A stretch of DNA of 39,261 nucleotides from contig JBBQIR010000013.1 of the NCBI GenBank assembly GCA_038325105.1, positions 1-39,261 on the forward strand. The letters run 5' to 3'. Below the pieces are notes generated by a model. The model was not told where the DNA came from, did not search any database, and saw only the letters and a program-made list of their open reading frames with translations. Position 1 is the stretch's first letter. Every line of letters begins with the position of its first letter. Shown piece by piece: positions 30,149-37,316 of this stretch. Position numbers and translations under genes: made by a program. The DNA comes from WSXY01 sp038325105. GTDB lineage: Bacteria > Actinomycetota > Coriobacteriia > Anaerosomatales > Anaerosomataceae.

Positions 30149-31048
30149 CTACCAGCCCCGCTCCTGCATGCGCTCCTGCTCGGGAATCTCGGAGATATTG
30201 ATGCCGACCATCGCCTCGCCGAGATCTCGCGAGACGCGCGCGATGATGTCTGCATCGTTGAAATGGGTCGTGGCCTCGACGATCGCCTTCGCGCGCTTCG
30301 CGGGGTCACCGCTCTTGAAGATGCCGCTTCCCACGAAGACACCGTCGCATCCGAGTTGCATCATAAGCGCGGCATCGGCGGGCGTTGCAATTCCGCCGGC
30401 CGAGAAATTCACGACCGGAAGGCGGCCGTTGTCGGCAACCCATTTGACGAGGTCGTACGGTGCCTGAAGATCCTTGGCGGCACCGAAGAGCTGCTCGGGA
30501 CGAAGACCCTTGAGCCATGCGATGCCGTCGGTCATGGTGCGCATGTGACGAACAGCCTCAACGACGTTGCCGGTTCCGGGCTCGCCCTTTGTGCGAATCA
30601 TCGAAGCGCCTTCGCCAAGGCGGCGGAGCGCCTCGCCAAGGTCACGGGCGCCACATACGAACGGCACGTTGAAGTCCCATTTATTGACGTGATACTCCTC
30701 GTCGGCGGGCGTGAGGACTTCGGACTCGTCGATGTAATCGACGCCGAGGGACTGAAGAATCTGGGCCTCCACGAAATGCCCGATGCGGCATTTCGCCATG
30801 ACAGGCACTGAGACAGCCTTCACAATTTCCTCGACACGTGTGGGGTCGGCCATCCGGGCCACGCCGCCTGTTGCGCGGATGTCGGCGGGGACGCGCTCGA
30901 GCGACATGACGGCAACCGCCCCGGCGTCCTCGGCGATTCTCGCCTGCTCGGCATTCACGACGTCCATGATGACGCCGCCCTTGAGCATTTCGGCGAGGCC
31001 GGTCTTGACGCGAAGGGTTCCAGTGGATGTGCTGTCGGTCGTCGTCAC
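30149..31048 (-). CDS. pdxS: Pyridoxal 5'-phosphate synthase lyase subunit PdxS
   Basis: 299 residues. Builds PLP from ribose 5-phosphate, glyceraldehyde 3-phosphate and ammonia in the deoxyxylulose-independent route. Seen: GLAEMLKGGVIMDVVNAEQA, VMSLERVPADIR, PVMAKCRIGHFVEAQIL with the catalytic Lys, SMIRTKGEPGTGN with the second Lys, and VNFSAGGIATPADAALMMQLG. GTG 31048 has GAGGAG 11 bases upstream; a GTG 30 bases earlier is in frame, but it would place the Shine-Dalgarno inside the gene. It heads pdxS-pdxT-yebC under a good sigma-70-type promoter. Confidence 0.98.
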   Translation of the reverse strand: MTTTDSTSTGTLRVKTGLAEMLKGGVIMDVVNAEQARIAEDAGAVAVMSLERVPADIRATGGVARMADPTRVEEIVKAVSVPVMAKCRIGHFVEAQILQSLGVDYIDESEVLTPADEEYHVNKWDFNVPFVCGARDLGEALRRLGEGASMIRTKGEPGTGNVVEAVRHMRTMTDGIAWLKGLRPEQLFGAAKDLQAPYDLVKWVADNGRLPVVNFSAGGIATPADAALMMQLGCDGVFVGSGIFKSGDPAKRAKAIVEATTHFNDADIIARVSRDLGEAMVGINISEIPEQERMQERGW

Positions 31049-31078
31049 GATTGTCGTTACTCCTCGATTTGGGGACAC

Positions 31079-31096
31079 GGTCGCATCGGCGCGACC
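31079..31096 (-). promoter_or_regulatory. Hairpin in the pdxS leader
   Basis: GGTCGC and GCGACC pair perfectly over 6 bp across a 6-base loop. It lies between the predicted transcription start near 31111 and the pdxS start. It is too small to match any riboswitch I know. Confidence 0.25.
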
Positions 31097-31117
31097 GAAG
31101 GGCGTTGTGACCTAAAG

Positions 31118-31146
31118 ATTCTACTCGTGTGCCTGGCGTCGAACAA
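31118..31146 (-). promoter_or_regulatory. pdxS promoter
   Basis: TTGTTC (31141-31146) and TAGAAT (31118-31123) on the minus strand, exactly 17 bases apart. Transcription would start near 31111, giving a leader of about 63 bases. Confidence 0.6.
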
Positions 31147-31167
31147 CCACGCTCACCGGGGTGAAGG

Positions 31168-32217
31168 TCACTTCATCGTGATATTGACGTTCGGCGCGAT
31201 TACCTGGAACCACGTATTCCCCGGTGCGAGCTTGATGACAGTCCCGTCCGTCGTTTTGAATGCAGGCGGCGCGCTGCCATCGGTCGTCCATGTACCATCA
31301 AAGCGCTGACCGTTGCGGAAGACCGATGCCTTCCCGGTGCCGTTGAGCACGATCTCGTAGGTCGTCGATCCGACCTTGTCGCGGCTGGCGACGTTATGCT
31401 TCGCCCACATCACGACGACATTCTTGGCCGATAGCTGCTTGCCCGTAGCAGCATCCTTGTGGACCTTCCCGTCATTCGACCGCAGGTACGTCTTCGTCGC
31501 GGCATCGTAGGCCCAGGAGACCTTGTTGGCCGTGGAGAACGGAATGCTGATCTGCGTGATGGTCGATGTCCCCTCGGCGGCCTTCCGCTCGAAGGCGAAG
31601 CCCTTGATAATCGCCGTGGTCGCCATCTTCCGCTTCTTGGCCTCCTCGCGGACCTTGTCCAGGACGAGGTACAGGTTATGCGGGCGGGGGCGCTCGTTAG
31701 AACGGAAGAACGGGTAACTGATGCCCGCATCTTCGCTCAGGTTATCGATGTTGCTCTTGTTGATTCGCCCGTTGACGGTCGAGCTTGCACCCGAGAATAC
31801 GAAGAGCGCGCGGTACTGCGGCACTATGAAGAGATCAGAGAGACGCGCACTGCGCACCGGACCGACCTCATCGGGATTCTGTGAGTGGAAGATGGCGTTG
31901 AAGCGCGTGATGCCGCCCTCCGTGACGCTCTCATAGACAACGTCCGCCCGCTGCAGGTTCGTCTGAGGCCGGGCCACCGGGGAGTTTTCGATCTTGATCG
32001 ATACAACACGTATCTGAGTCGCTGTGTCGCTCGGAGCGTCGAGTCCGGTGAGCGGCCAGCGGGGTGACTCGGCCGGCTTCGGCACGACCCGCTCGGAGTC
32101 AGCCTTCGGCCAGTAAGAAACGAGTGCGGTCTGCGCCGGCTTGCACGCGACCACGAACACCGAGAGCGACGCTACCGCAAGGACACCGAGCACGAGAACA
32201 GAGCGGCGAAACGACAT
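31168..32217 (-). CDS. DUF3048 (YerB-like) lipoprotein
   Basis: 349 residues. The N-terminus is a lipoprotein signal: RRSVLVLGVLAVASLSVFVVACK, with a VVAC lipobox-like site at Cys25 (slightly off consensus). The DUF3048 domain fills the rest: VVSIKIENSPVARPQTNLQRADVVYE, EGGITRFNAIFHSQ, VGPVRSARLSDL and the C-terminal WFQVIAPNVNITM. The family is widespread in Gram-positives and cell-surface, without a proven reaction. GGAGG lies seven bases before the ATG, and a strong promoter lies just upstream. The lgt gene needed to lipidate it lies 0.4 kb away. Confidence 0.93.
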   Translation of the reverse strand: MSFRRSVLVLGVLAVASLSVFVVACKPAQTALVSYWPKADSERVVPKPAESPRWPLTGLDAPSDTATQIRVVSIKIENSPVARPQTNLQRADVVYESVTEGGITRFNAIFHSQNPDEVGPVRSARLSDLFIVPQYRALFVFSGASSTVNGRINKSNIDNLSEDAGISYPFFRSNERPRPHNLYLVLDKVREEAKKRKMATTAIIKGFAFERKAAEGTSTITQISIPFSTANKVSWAYDAATKTYLRSNDGKVHKDAATGKQLSAKNVVVMWAKHNVASRDKVGSTTYEIVLNGTGKASVFRNGQRFDGTWTTDGSAPPAFKTTDGTVIKLAPGNTWFQVIAPNVNITMK

Positions 32218-32241
32218 ATGAGAACCTCCTTGGTCCTGACC

Positions 32242-32271
32242 AGTCTACGGAGAGCGTGCCGTGCGGGTCAA
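32242..32271 (-). promoter_or_regulatory. Promoter of the DUF3048 lipoprotein gene
   Basis: TTGACC (32266-32271) and TAGACT (32242-32247) on the minus strand, 18 bases apart, about 25 bases before the start codon. It is one of the best sigma-70-type matches in the window. Confidence 0.65.
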
Positions 32272-32358
32272 CGCGAGCGCGAAGAGCGTCATCGCGCCGA
32301 TACGGGCCGGACTATGAGCTGCCGCACGACAAGAGCCCACGGCCGAGGAGAAACTCGG

Positions 32359-32364
32359 TACAAT
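32359..32364 (+). promoter_or_regulatory. -10 element of the 69-residue Cys-rich gene
   Basis: TACAAT on the plus strand, 30 bases before the GTG start at 32394. The matching -35 position is poor. Confidence 0.4.
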
Positions 32365-32393
32365 CAGTTGACGGACGAACCCGAAAGGCAACC

Positions 32394-32603
32394 GTGCCCT
32401 GCTACCTGCTTCATACGCTCGAGCAACCCGACGAAGCGCCGTACGGCGACCCTGCAGTGAAGGACGTCGTCGGCAGGCTCCCTCAGTTCTACTGCACGCA
32501 CTGCGACCCTATCAAGCGCCTGAAGCCCTCGAGCGGATTCAAGTGCCTTCAGCGGGAAACGCCCTGCTGGAAGCCGACCGACCGAATCTGCCTGGATGAC
32601 TGA
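32394..32603 (+). CDS. Small Cys-rich protein, unrecognised
   Basis: 69 residues from GTG 32394. Six Cys at 3, 34, 37, 51, 58 and 66; Cys34/Cys37 form YCTHC, and CLQRETPCW and RICLDD follow. It has no signal peptide or TM, so it is probably cytosolic and may bind zinc or iron-sulfur. AAAGG lies five bases before the start and TACAAT upstream. It stands alone between two minus-strand genes and ends seven bases before the lgt stop. The base use fits its neighbours and there is no better frame on the other strand here. I know no family for it. Confidence 0.65.
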   Translation: MPCYLLHTLEQPDEAPYGDPAVKDVVGRLPQFYCTHCDPIKRLKPSSGFKCLQRETPCWKPTDRICLDD

Positions 32604-32610
32604 CGCCGAT

Positions 32611-33459
32611 CTACGGCGTGTCGACACCCGTCGAATCGGACTCGTGTTCGTCGGAAGATTCGACCTCGATCACCTCGGGCACCGTCTCGCTCAGGCCGGT
32701 GAGCGCTCGCCACAGGAGCCACACTCCGCCGAGCAACACGGGGACGCTCAGCAGTTGACCCATCGTGAATTGACCGGCAACAAACCCGAGCTGTAGATCA
32801 GGCTCGCGTACGAACTCCACGAGGATGCGGAACGTACCGTAGAGCGTGAGCAGCATTCCAAGCATGAAGCCGTCGGCGCGCTTGCGCCGCGAGAGCACGA
32901 GCAAGACCGTCAGCAGCACGACCCCCTCGAGGAAGGCCTCGTAGAGCTGGGACGGATGGCGCGGCATGGGGCCGCCGCTCGGGAATACCATGCCCCATGA
33001 CGCGGTCGTCACCCTCCCCCAGAGCTCGCCATTGATGAAGTTCGTGAGACGACCGAGCAGGAGCCCGACCGGAGCGCCGACGGCGCCCAGATCGCACAGC
33101 CGCAGAAACGGAATCTTGAGGCGACGGGCAACGACCCACCCGGCGATGAGAATGCCGACGAGTCCCCCGTGGAACGACATCCCTCCGTCCCAGGTCGCGA
33201 ACATCTTGAGCGGTTCCCTGAGGTACTCCACACCGCCGTAGAAGAGCACGTACCCGAGGCGTGCCCCGACGATGAGACCGATGACTGCCGCGAGGACTAC
33301 GTCGACGATCTGATCGGTAGTGAGACCAATCTCCCACTTCCGGTTGAGCCGACGAAGGATGAGCCCGGCGGCGATGAACCCGGCAACGTAAGCGAGGCCG
33401 TACCACCGGACCGCGAGGGGGCCTAGCCTGAAGGCGACCGGATCTATTGCAGGGTACAT
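32611..33459 (-). CDS. lgt: Phosphatidylglycerol-prolipoprotein diacylglyceryl transferase
   Basis: 282 residues, several TMs. Transfers diacylglycerol to the lipobox Cys of prolipoproteins. Seen: AVRWYGLAYVAGF, His97 in SFHGGLVG, and the Lgt signature with Arg137, Asn140, Asn143, Glu145 and Gly148 (GRLTNFINGELWGR). ATG 33459 was chosen for the canonical MYPAIDPVAFRLGP start and lies 13 bases after the htpX stop. The cytosolic C-terminus is acidic. Third gene of lemA-htpX-lgt. Confidence 0.98.
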   Translation of the reverse strand: MYPAIDPVAFRLGPLAVRWYGLAYVAGFIAAGLILRRLNRKWEIGLTTDQIVDVVLAAVIGLIVGARLGYVLFYGGVEYLREPLKMFATWDGGMSFHGGLVGILIAGWVVARRLKIPFLRLCDLGAVGAPVGLLLGRLTNFINGELWGRVTTASWGMVFPSGGPMPRHPSQLYEAFLEGVVLLTVLLVLSRRKRADGFMLGMLLTLYGTFRILVEFVREPDLQLGFVAGQFTMGQLLSVPVLLGGVWLLWRALTGLSETVPEVIEVESSDEHESDSTGVDTP

Positions 33460-33472
33460 CAGAGCAGCCACG

Positions 33473-34366
33473 TCACATCGCCTCAAGTCGCTTGATACGT
33501 TCCTCAATCGGTGGATGCGTGTTGAAGAGTGAGTTCATGCCGCTGCGATAGTCCTTGAGCGGGTTGTAGATGTAGAGCGACTCGGTCGCCTTGTTGGCCA
33601 CGCCGAGCTTGTTGGTGTCCGCAGCGATCTTCTTCAAGGCGCTCGCCAACCCGGCGGGATAGCGCGTGAGCAATGCGCTGCTCGCATCCGCGAGATATTC
33701 ACGGCGCCGAGAGATCGCCATCTGAATGAGCGCCGCGAACAGCGGCGCAAGCAGTGCAAGCACGATGCCCACAACCATGAAGACCAGCTGCATCTGGCCC
33801 CCGCCCTCGCCCTCACTGCGCCGCCGGCCGCCTCCCCACCAAAACGACCGGATCATCCAGTCCGAGATGAGCACGATCGTGCCGGCAAGGACCGCCGCCA
33901 GCGTCTGCACGAGTGTGTCGTAGTTTTTCACGTGAGAGAGTTCGTGCGCTATGACCCCCTCCAGCTCGAGCCGGTCCAGTTTCTCGACGAGTCCCCGCGT
34001 GACTGCAATCGCAGCATGCTCCGGATTGCGTCCGGTCGCGAACGCGTTCGGTGCAGGATCATCGATCACGTACGCCTTCGGCACTGGTAGGCCAGCGGCG
34101 ATGGCAAGGCCCTCGATTGTGTTCACGATGTAGGGCTCGGTCGCTCTGTCGACGGGACGCGCACGGCTCATAGCGAGAACGATCTTGTCCGAGTACCAGT
34201 ACGAGCCCCACGTCATCGCAAAGGCAATGACAATGGCAATCGCGAATCCGGCATAGCCGAATTCGGTCGCCTGGCCGAAAACCCAGCCGAGGGCGAGCAC
34301 GATTGCCACGAAGACCGCGATGAGCGCGGCGCTTCTCAGTTTGTTCGACGCTATCTGGTCGTACAC
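33473..34366 (-). CDS. htpX: HtpX-family M48 membrane zinc protease
   Basis: 297 residues. Degrades misfolded membrane proteins. Zinc site complete: His141, Glu142 and His145 in VIAHELSHVKN, and Glu223 in SRRREYLADASS. TMs lie at about 12-30, 38-56, 155-172 and 193-215; a Gly/Arg/Glu loop (GGGRRRSEGEGGG) separates the last two. GTG start at 34366 without a strong ribosome binding site, 18 bases after lemA, so coupled translation is likely. LemA and HtpX often occur together. It serves as the intact reference for the degenerate paralogue at 25443. Confidence 0.97.
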   Translation of the reverse strand: MYDQIASNKLRSAALIAVFVAIVLALGWVFGQATEFGYAGFAIAIVIAFAMTWGSYWYSDKIVLAMSRARPVDRATEPYIVNTIEGLAIAAGLPVPKAYVIDDPAPNAFATGRNPEHAAIAVTRGLVEKLDRLELEGVIAHELSHVKNYDTLVQTLAAVLAGTIVLISDWMIRSFWWGGGRRRSEGEGGGQMQLVFMVVGIVLALLAPLFAALIQMAISRRREYLADASSALLTRYPAGLASALKKIAADTNKLGVANKATESLYIYNPLKDYRSGMNSLFNTHPPIEERIKRLEAM

Positions 34367-34384
34367 GATGTGGGGGCCAGGTGC

Positions 34385-34945
34385 CTAGAACTTCACCTGG
34401 ACCGGCTCCTTCGCTACTTCTTCAATCTCGAAGTACTCGCGCTCCTTGAAGCCGAACATCCCAGCGAGAACGTTGGAGGGGAAGGTCTGCGTGCTGGTGT
34501 TGTAGGTCATCACTGAGTCGTTGTAGAACTGGCGCGAATACGCAATCTTCGATTCGGTGCCTGAGAGCTCTTCTTGCAGCATGAGGAAGTTCTGGTTGGC
34601 TTTGAGGTCAGGGTAACTCTCGGCGAGCGCGAAGATGCTCTTGAGCGTACCCGTAAGCATATTCTCAGCTTCACCCTTGTCCTTGACGCCTTCGGCGCTC
34701 ATGGCCATAGTGCGCGCCTGGACGACCTTCTCGAGCGTCTCCTTCTCGTGTGAGGCGTAACCCTTCACAGTCTCAACGAGATTCGGGATGAGATCGTAGC
34801 GACGGCGGAGTTGCACGTCGATCTGCGACCACGCGTTGTCGACACGGTTGCGCAACGTGACCAGGCGATTGTAGATGCCGATCACCGCGAACACCGCCAC
34901 AACGAGCACGAGTCCAACGATGCCAATACACGGTAGAATCGTCAT
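34385..34945 (-). CDS. lemA: LemA-family protein
   Basis: 186 residues. One N-terminal TM (IGIVGLVLVVAVFAVIGIYN) followed by the long helical LemA domain: NAWSQIDVQLRRRYDLIPNLVETVKGYASHE, ALAESYPDLKANQNFLMLQEELSGTE and YNDSVMTYNTSTQTFPSN. A membrane scaffold role is usually assumed; the biochemical role is not settled. GGAGG lies five bases before ATG 34945. First gene of lemA-htpX-lgt. Confidence 0.97.
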   Translation of the reverse strand: MTILPCIGIVGLVLVVAVFAVIGIYNRLVTLRNRVDNAWSQIDVQLRRRYDLIPNLVETVKGYASHEKETLEKVVQARTMAMSAEGVKDKGEAENMLTGTLKSIFALAESYPDLKANQNFLMLQEELSGTESKIAYSRQFYNDSVMTYNTSTQTFPSNVLAGMFGFKEREYFEIEEVAKEPVQVKF

Positions 34946-35063
34946 GCGGGCCTCCTTCAGTTCACGACGCCGCGGTGCGGCACCGGTCGATACTCTACGC
35001 GGAGCCTACACCTCACCACACAGGTGCACCATTCGCTGCGCTACACTGCGCATCACGTGTTCA

Positions 35064-35072
35064 ATCGTATCA
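35064..35072 (-). promoter_or_regulatory. Possible extended -10 for lemA
   Basis: TGATACGAT on the minus strand fits TG-N-TACGAT, as at cspA and azlC. It would give lemA a leader of about 110 bases. It lies in the lemA/rhomboid divergent gap. Confidence 0.3.
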
Positions 35073-35101
35073 GACCCGGGCGACACTACGAGGGGCATTC
35101 C

Positions 35102-35800
35102 GTGATACCGATCAAAGATGACAATCCGACCCGGCGACTGCCCTGGGTCACGCTCGCAATCATCGCCCTCAATATCGCCGTGTTCCTCTATGAATCCTCA
35201 CTCGGAGACGCCGCACTACTGCGGTTCATTACCAATTGGAGCTTTGTGCCGACGCGGTTCCTGGCGGCACCCTTGTCGCTCCATGAGATCATCACCCTCT
35301 TCTCGTCGATGTTCATGCATGCCGGCTGGGTCCATATCGGCGGCAACATGCTCTATCTGTGGATCTTTGGCAACAACATCGAGGATCGATTCGGGTGGCT
35401 CGGGTTCATTGGCTTCTACCTCGTCGCCGGCATTATTGCGTCGATCGCGCAAGTCGCTGCCGGTGGAGCGAGTTCACTTCCGCAGCTCGGAGCCAGCGGA
35501 GCTATCGCGGGCGTGCTTGGCGCATACGCGATCCTCTATCCGCGGGCATCGATCGTGACGATCATCCCGATCTTCTTCTTCATTGAGGTCGCGCGCGTCC
35601 CGGCATTCCTGGTCATCGGTTTCTGGTTCCTACTGCAACTCGGGAGCGGCGTGGCATCACTCGCACCGGAGGTCGCGCAAAACGGCGGCGTGGCATGGTT
35701 TGCGCACATCGGCGGGTTTGCAGCGGGACTCGTGATTGCACTCGCGTATGCGGCGCAGGAACGGCTCACCACGCGCCACCGCGGCGCAGGCTGGCGCTAG
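35102..35800 (+). CDS. Rhomboid-family intramembrane serine protease
   Basis: 232 residues, six TMs. Catalytic Ser132 in LGASGAIAG and His202 in AHIGGFAAG; His78 and Asn82 of HIGGNMLYLWIFGNNIEDRFG support the oxyanion site. It cleaves TM segments of membrane proteins; the substrate is unknown. GTG 35102 was chosen because GAGGGG lies six bases upstream and the short VIPIKDDNPTRR start is typical. Its stop shares CTAG with the convergent zinc-ribbon gene. Confidence 0.95.
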   Translation: MIPIKDDNPTRRLPWVTLAIIALNIAVFLYESSLGDAALLRFITNWSFVPTRFLAAPLSLHEIITLFSSMFMHAGWVHIGGNMLYLWIFGNNIEDRFGWLGFIGFYLVAGIIASIAQVAAGGASSLPQLGASGAIAGVLGAYAILYPRASIVTIIPIFFFIEVARVPAFLVIGFWFLLQLGSGVASLAPEVAQNGGVAWFAHIGGFAAGLVIALAYAAQERLTTRHRGAGWR

Positions 35801-36159
35801 CGACTGTCGATCTCCGAGAGGAGGTCCTCAACGCACTCGATGTGTGCGAGCTGCCGACGGAAGTACTCGCAATAGGATTCCTCGACTCGCTCACGTTCGA
35901 CGCGCGTCTCGCCGAACTCCGCTCGGACTTCGGCGATGACCTCGGTATCGGTGGCGTCGTCGCCCTCGGCAAGGCGCGCAATCTCGATGGCAGCCATGAG
36001 CATGTTCGGAACCTTCAACTCGGCGCGAAGAGACGTCCCACACTTGGGGCAGACGAAGATGACTTCGACTGACTCCGGATCACGGAAGGCGATGGCTGAG
36101 ATGTCCTCAAGCCCGAGTTCGACCTGACCGTCGTTCGGACACATGAGAGTGAACTCCAT
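35797..36159 (-). CDS. Small zinc-ribbon protein
   Basis: 120 residues. The N-terminal half has C-x2-D at Cys7/Asp10 (CPNDG) and C-x2-C at Cys37/Cys40 (CPKCG), a zinc ribbon in which one Cys may be replaced by Asp. The C-terminal half is acidic and helical, with two more Cys (97 and 109). It somewhat recalls CpXC-type proteins, but I cannot assign it. GAGGAGGTGG lies before the ATG at 36159. Divergent from azlC across 80 bases. Confidence 0.75.
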   Translation of the reverse strand: MEFTLMCPNDGQVELGLEDISAIAFRDPESVEVIFVCPKCGTSLRAELKVPNMLMAAIEIARLAEGDDATDTEVIAEVRAEFGETRVERERVEESYCEYFRRQLAHIECVEDLLSEIDSR

Positions 36160-36223
36160 CGCAAGCCACCTCCTCTCCATCGCTACCAGTATTGTACCGC
36201 GTCTGAAGGACGTTCGGACCCTG

Positions 36224-36232
36224 TGCTACGAT
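36224..36232 (+). promoter_or_regulatory. Extended -10 for azlCD, leaderless
   Basis: TGCTACGAT on the plus strand ends seven bases before the ATG at 36240. The wider match TGTGCTACGAT is identical to the cspA promoter. No ribosome binding site precedes azlC, so the mRNA probably starts at that ATG. Confidence 0.4.
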
Positions 36233-36239
36233 GTCCGAC

Positions 36240-36947
36240 ATGTCTGACACCGCTCTCAAGCAACCCGCATGCCCGAGTGTCCGCGCGCGGTTCTCGCGCG
36301 GGATGAAACTGGGGCTGCCGATCCTTCTTGGCTACATGCCCGTGGGTATGGCGTTTGGCATTCTGGCCAGGACACACGGCTTCAATGCACTCCAGGCCGT
36401 CACCTGTTCTGCGACTGCCATCGCAGGCGCGGGACAGTTCATCGGCCTATCACTCATGAGCGCAGGCGAGAGCGTCTTCGGCGTTATCGCCGCGACGACG
36501 GTCGTCAATCTCCGCTACGTTCTGTTCGGCGCGACGCTCTCGACGCATATGAGCTCAACGCCTCTCGCCGGGCAGGCGGCACTCGCGTTCTCGGTCACCG
36601 ATGAAACCTTCGCGGTCAACATCGACGATCACCGCCGGGGTCTCGCAGATGCGTACTCGATGGCCGGCGTCGGGGTGATAGCCTGGCTCGGCTGGGTGCT
36701 TGGCACCGCGGTTGGCGCGACTGCGGCAGGCTTCATCGGCGACCCCTACCGCTTCGGTGTGGCGTTCGCGATGCCCGCGATGTTCACTGCACTGTTGGTC
36801 GCCCAGGCCGAGGACCGCCGCCATATAGTCATGGCCGTCGTGGCCGGTGTGCTCGCAATCGGTTTCGCGTTACTCCTGCCCGGCAAGTGGTACATCGTCG
36901 CTACCGCTGTGACCGCCTCGGCGTTAGGGGCGGTGATCTACAAGTGA
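36240..36947 (+). CDS. azlC: Branched-chain amino acid exporter subunit AzlC
   Basis: 235 residues, large subunit of the AzlCD exporter. Seen: GLPILLGYMPVGMAFGILAR, AGAGQFIGLSLMSAG, NLRYVLFGATLSTHM and AFSVTDETFAV, all family motifs, with several TMs. ATG 36240 was chosen over ATG 36231 because the latter overlaps a -10 element. The azlD start overlaps its stop (GTGA). Confidence 0.95.
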   Translation: MSDTALKQPACPSVRARFSRGMKLGLPILLGYMPVGMAFGILARTHGFNALQAVTCSATAIAGAGQFIGLSLMSAGESVFGVIAATTVVNLRYVLFGATLSTHMSSTPLAGQAALAFSVTDETFAVNIDDHRRGLADAYSMAGVGVIAWLGWVLGTAVGATAAGFIGDPYRFGVAFAMPAMFTALLVAQAEDRRHIVMAVVAGVLAIGFALLLPGKWYIVATAVTASALGAVIYK

Positions 36948-37270
36948 GCAGCGCGTACATATGGGCGGTTATCGCCGGCATGGGTATCGCGAACTACGCA
37001 GTCCGTTTTCTCCCGATGGCGCTGCTCTCCCGGCTGGAGCTGCCCAGACCCCTGCTGCGATTCCTGTCGTTTATCCCCGTGACGGTAATGTCCGCGCTGA
37101 CTGTGGGCGAGATCCTGCGTCCCGACGGACAGTGGCTGGTGCCAACCTCCAACCCGTACCTGTTCGCCGCGATACCCACCGCATTCGTATACTACAAGTG
37201 GCGAAGCTTCCTAGGAACGACCGTAGCCGGCATCGGGTTCTTCCTGGTCTTCCGCGCACTCGTCGGATAG
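36944..37270 (+). CDS. azlD: Branched-chain amino acid exporter subunit AzlD
   Basis: 108 residues, about four TMs. Small partner of AzlC. Seen: IAGMGIANYAVRFLPMALLSRLELP, LSFIPVTVMSALTVGEIL and a last helix VAGIGFFLVFRALVG. GTG 36944 overlaps the azlC stop codon, the common coupling in this pair. Confidence 0.94.
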   Translation: MSSAYIWAVIAGMGIANYAVRFLPMALLSRLELPRPLLRFLSFIPVTVMSALTVGEILRPDGQWLVPTSNPYLFAAIPTAFVYYKWRSFLGTTVAGIGFFLVFRALVG

Positions 37271-37316
37271 ACTGGCCGCGCTACCCGCAACCATTGCAAC
37301 AAGAGAGGACCCCGCC

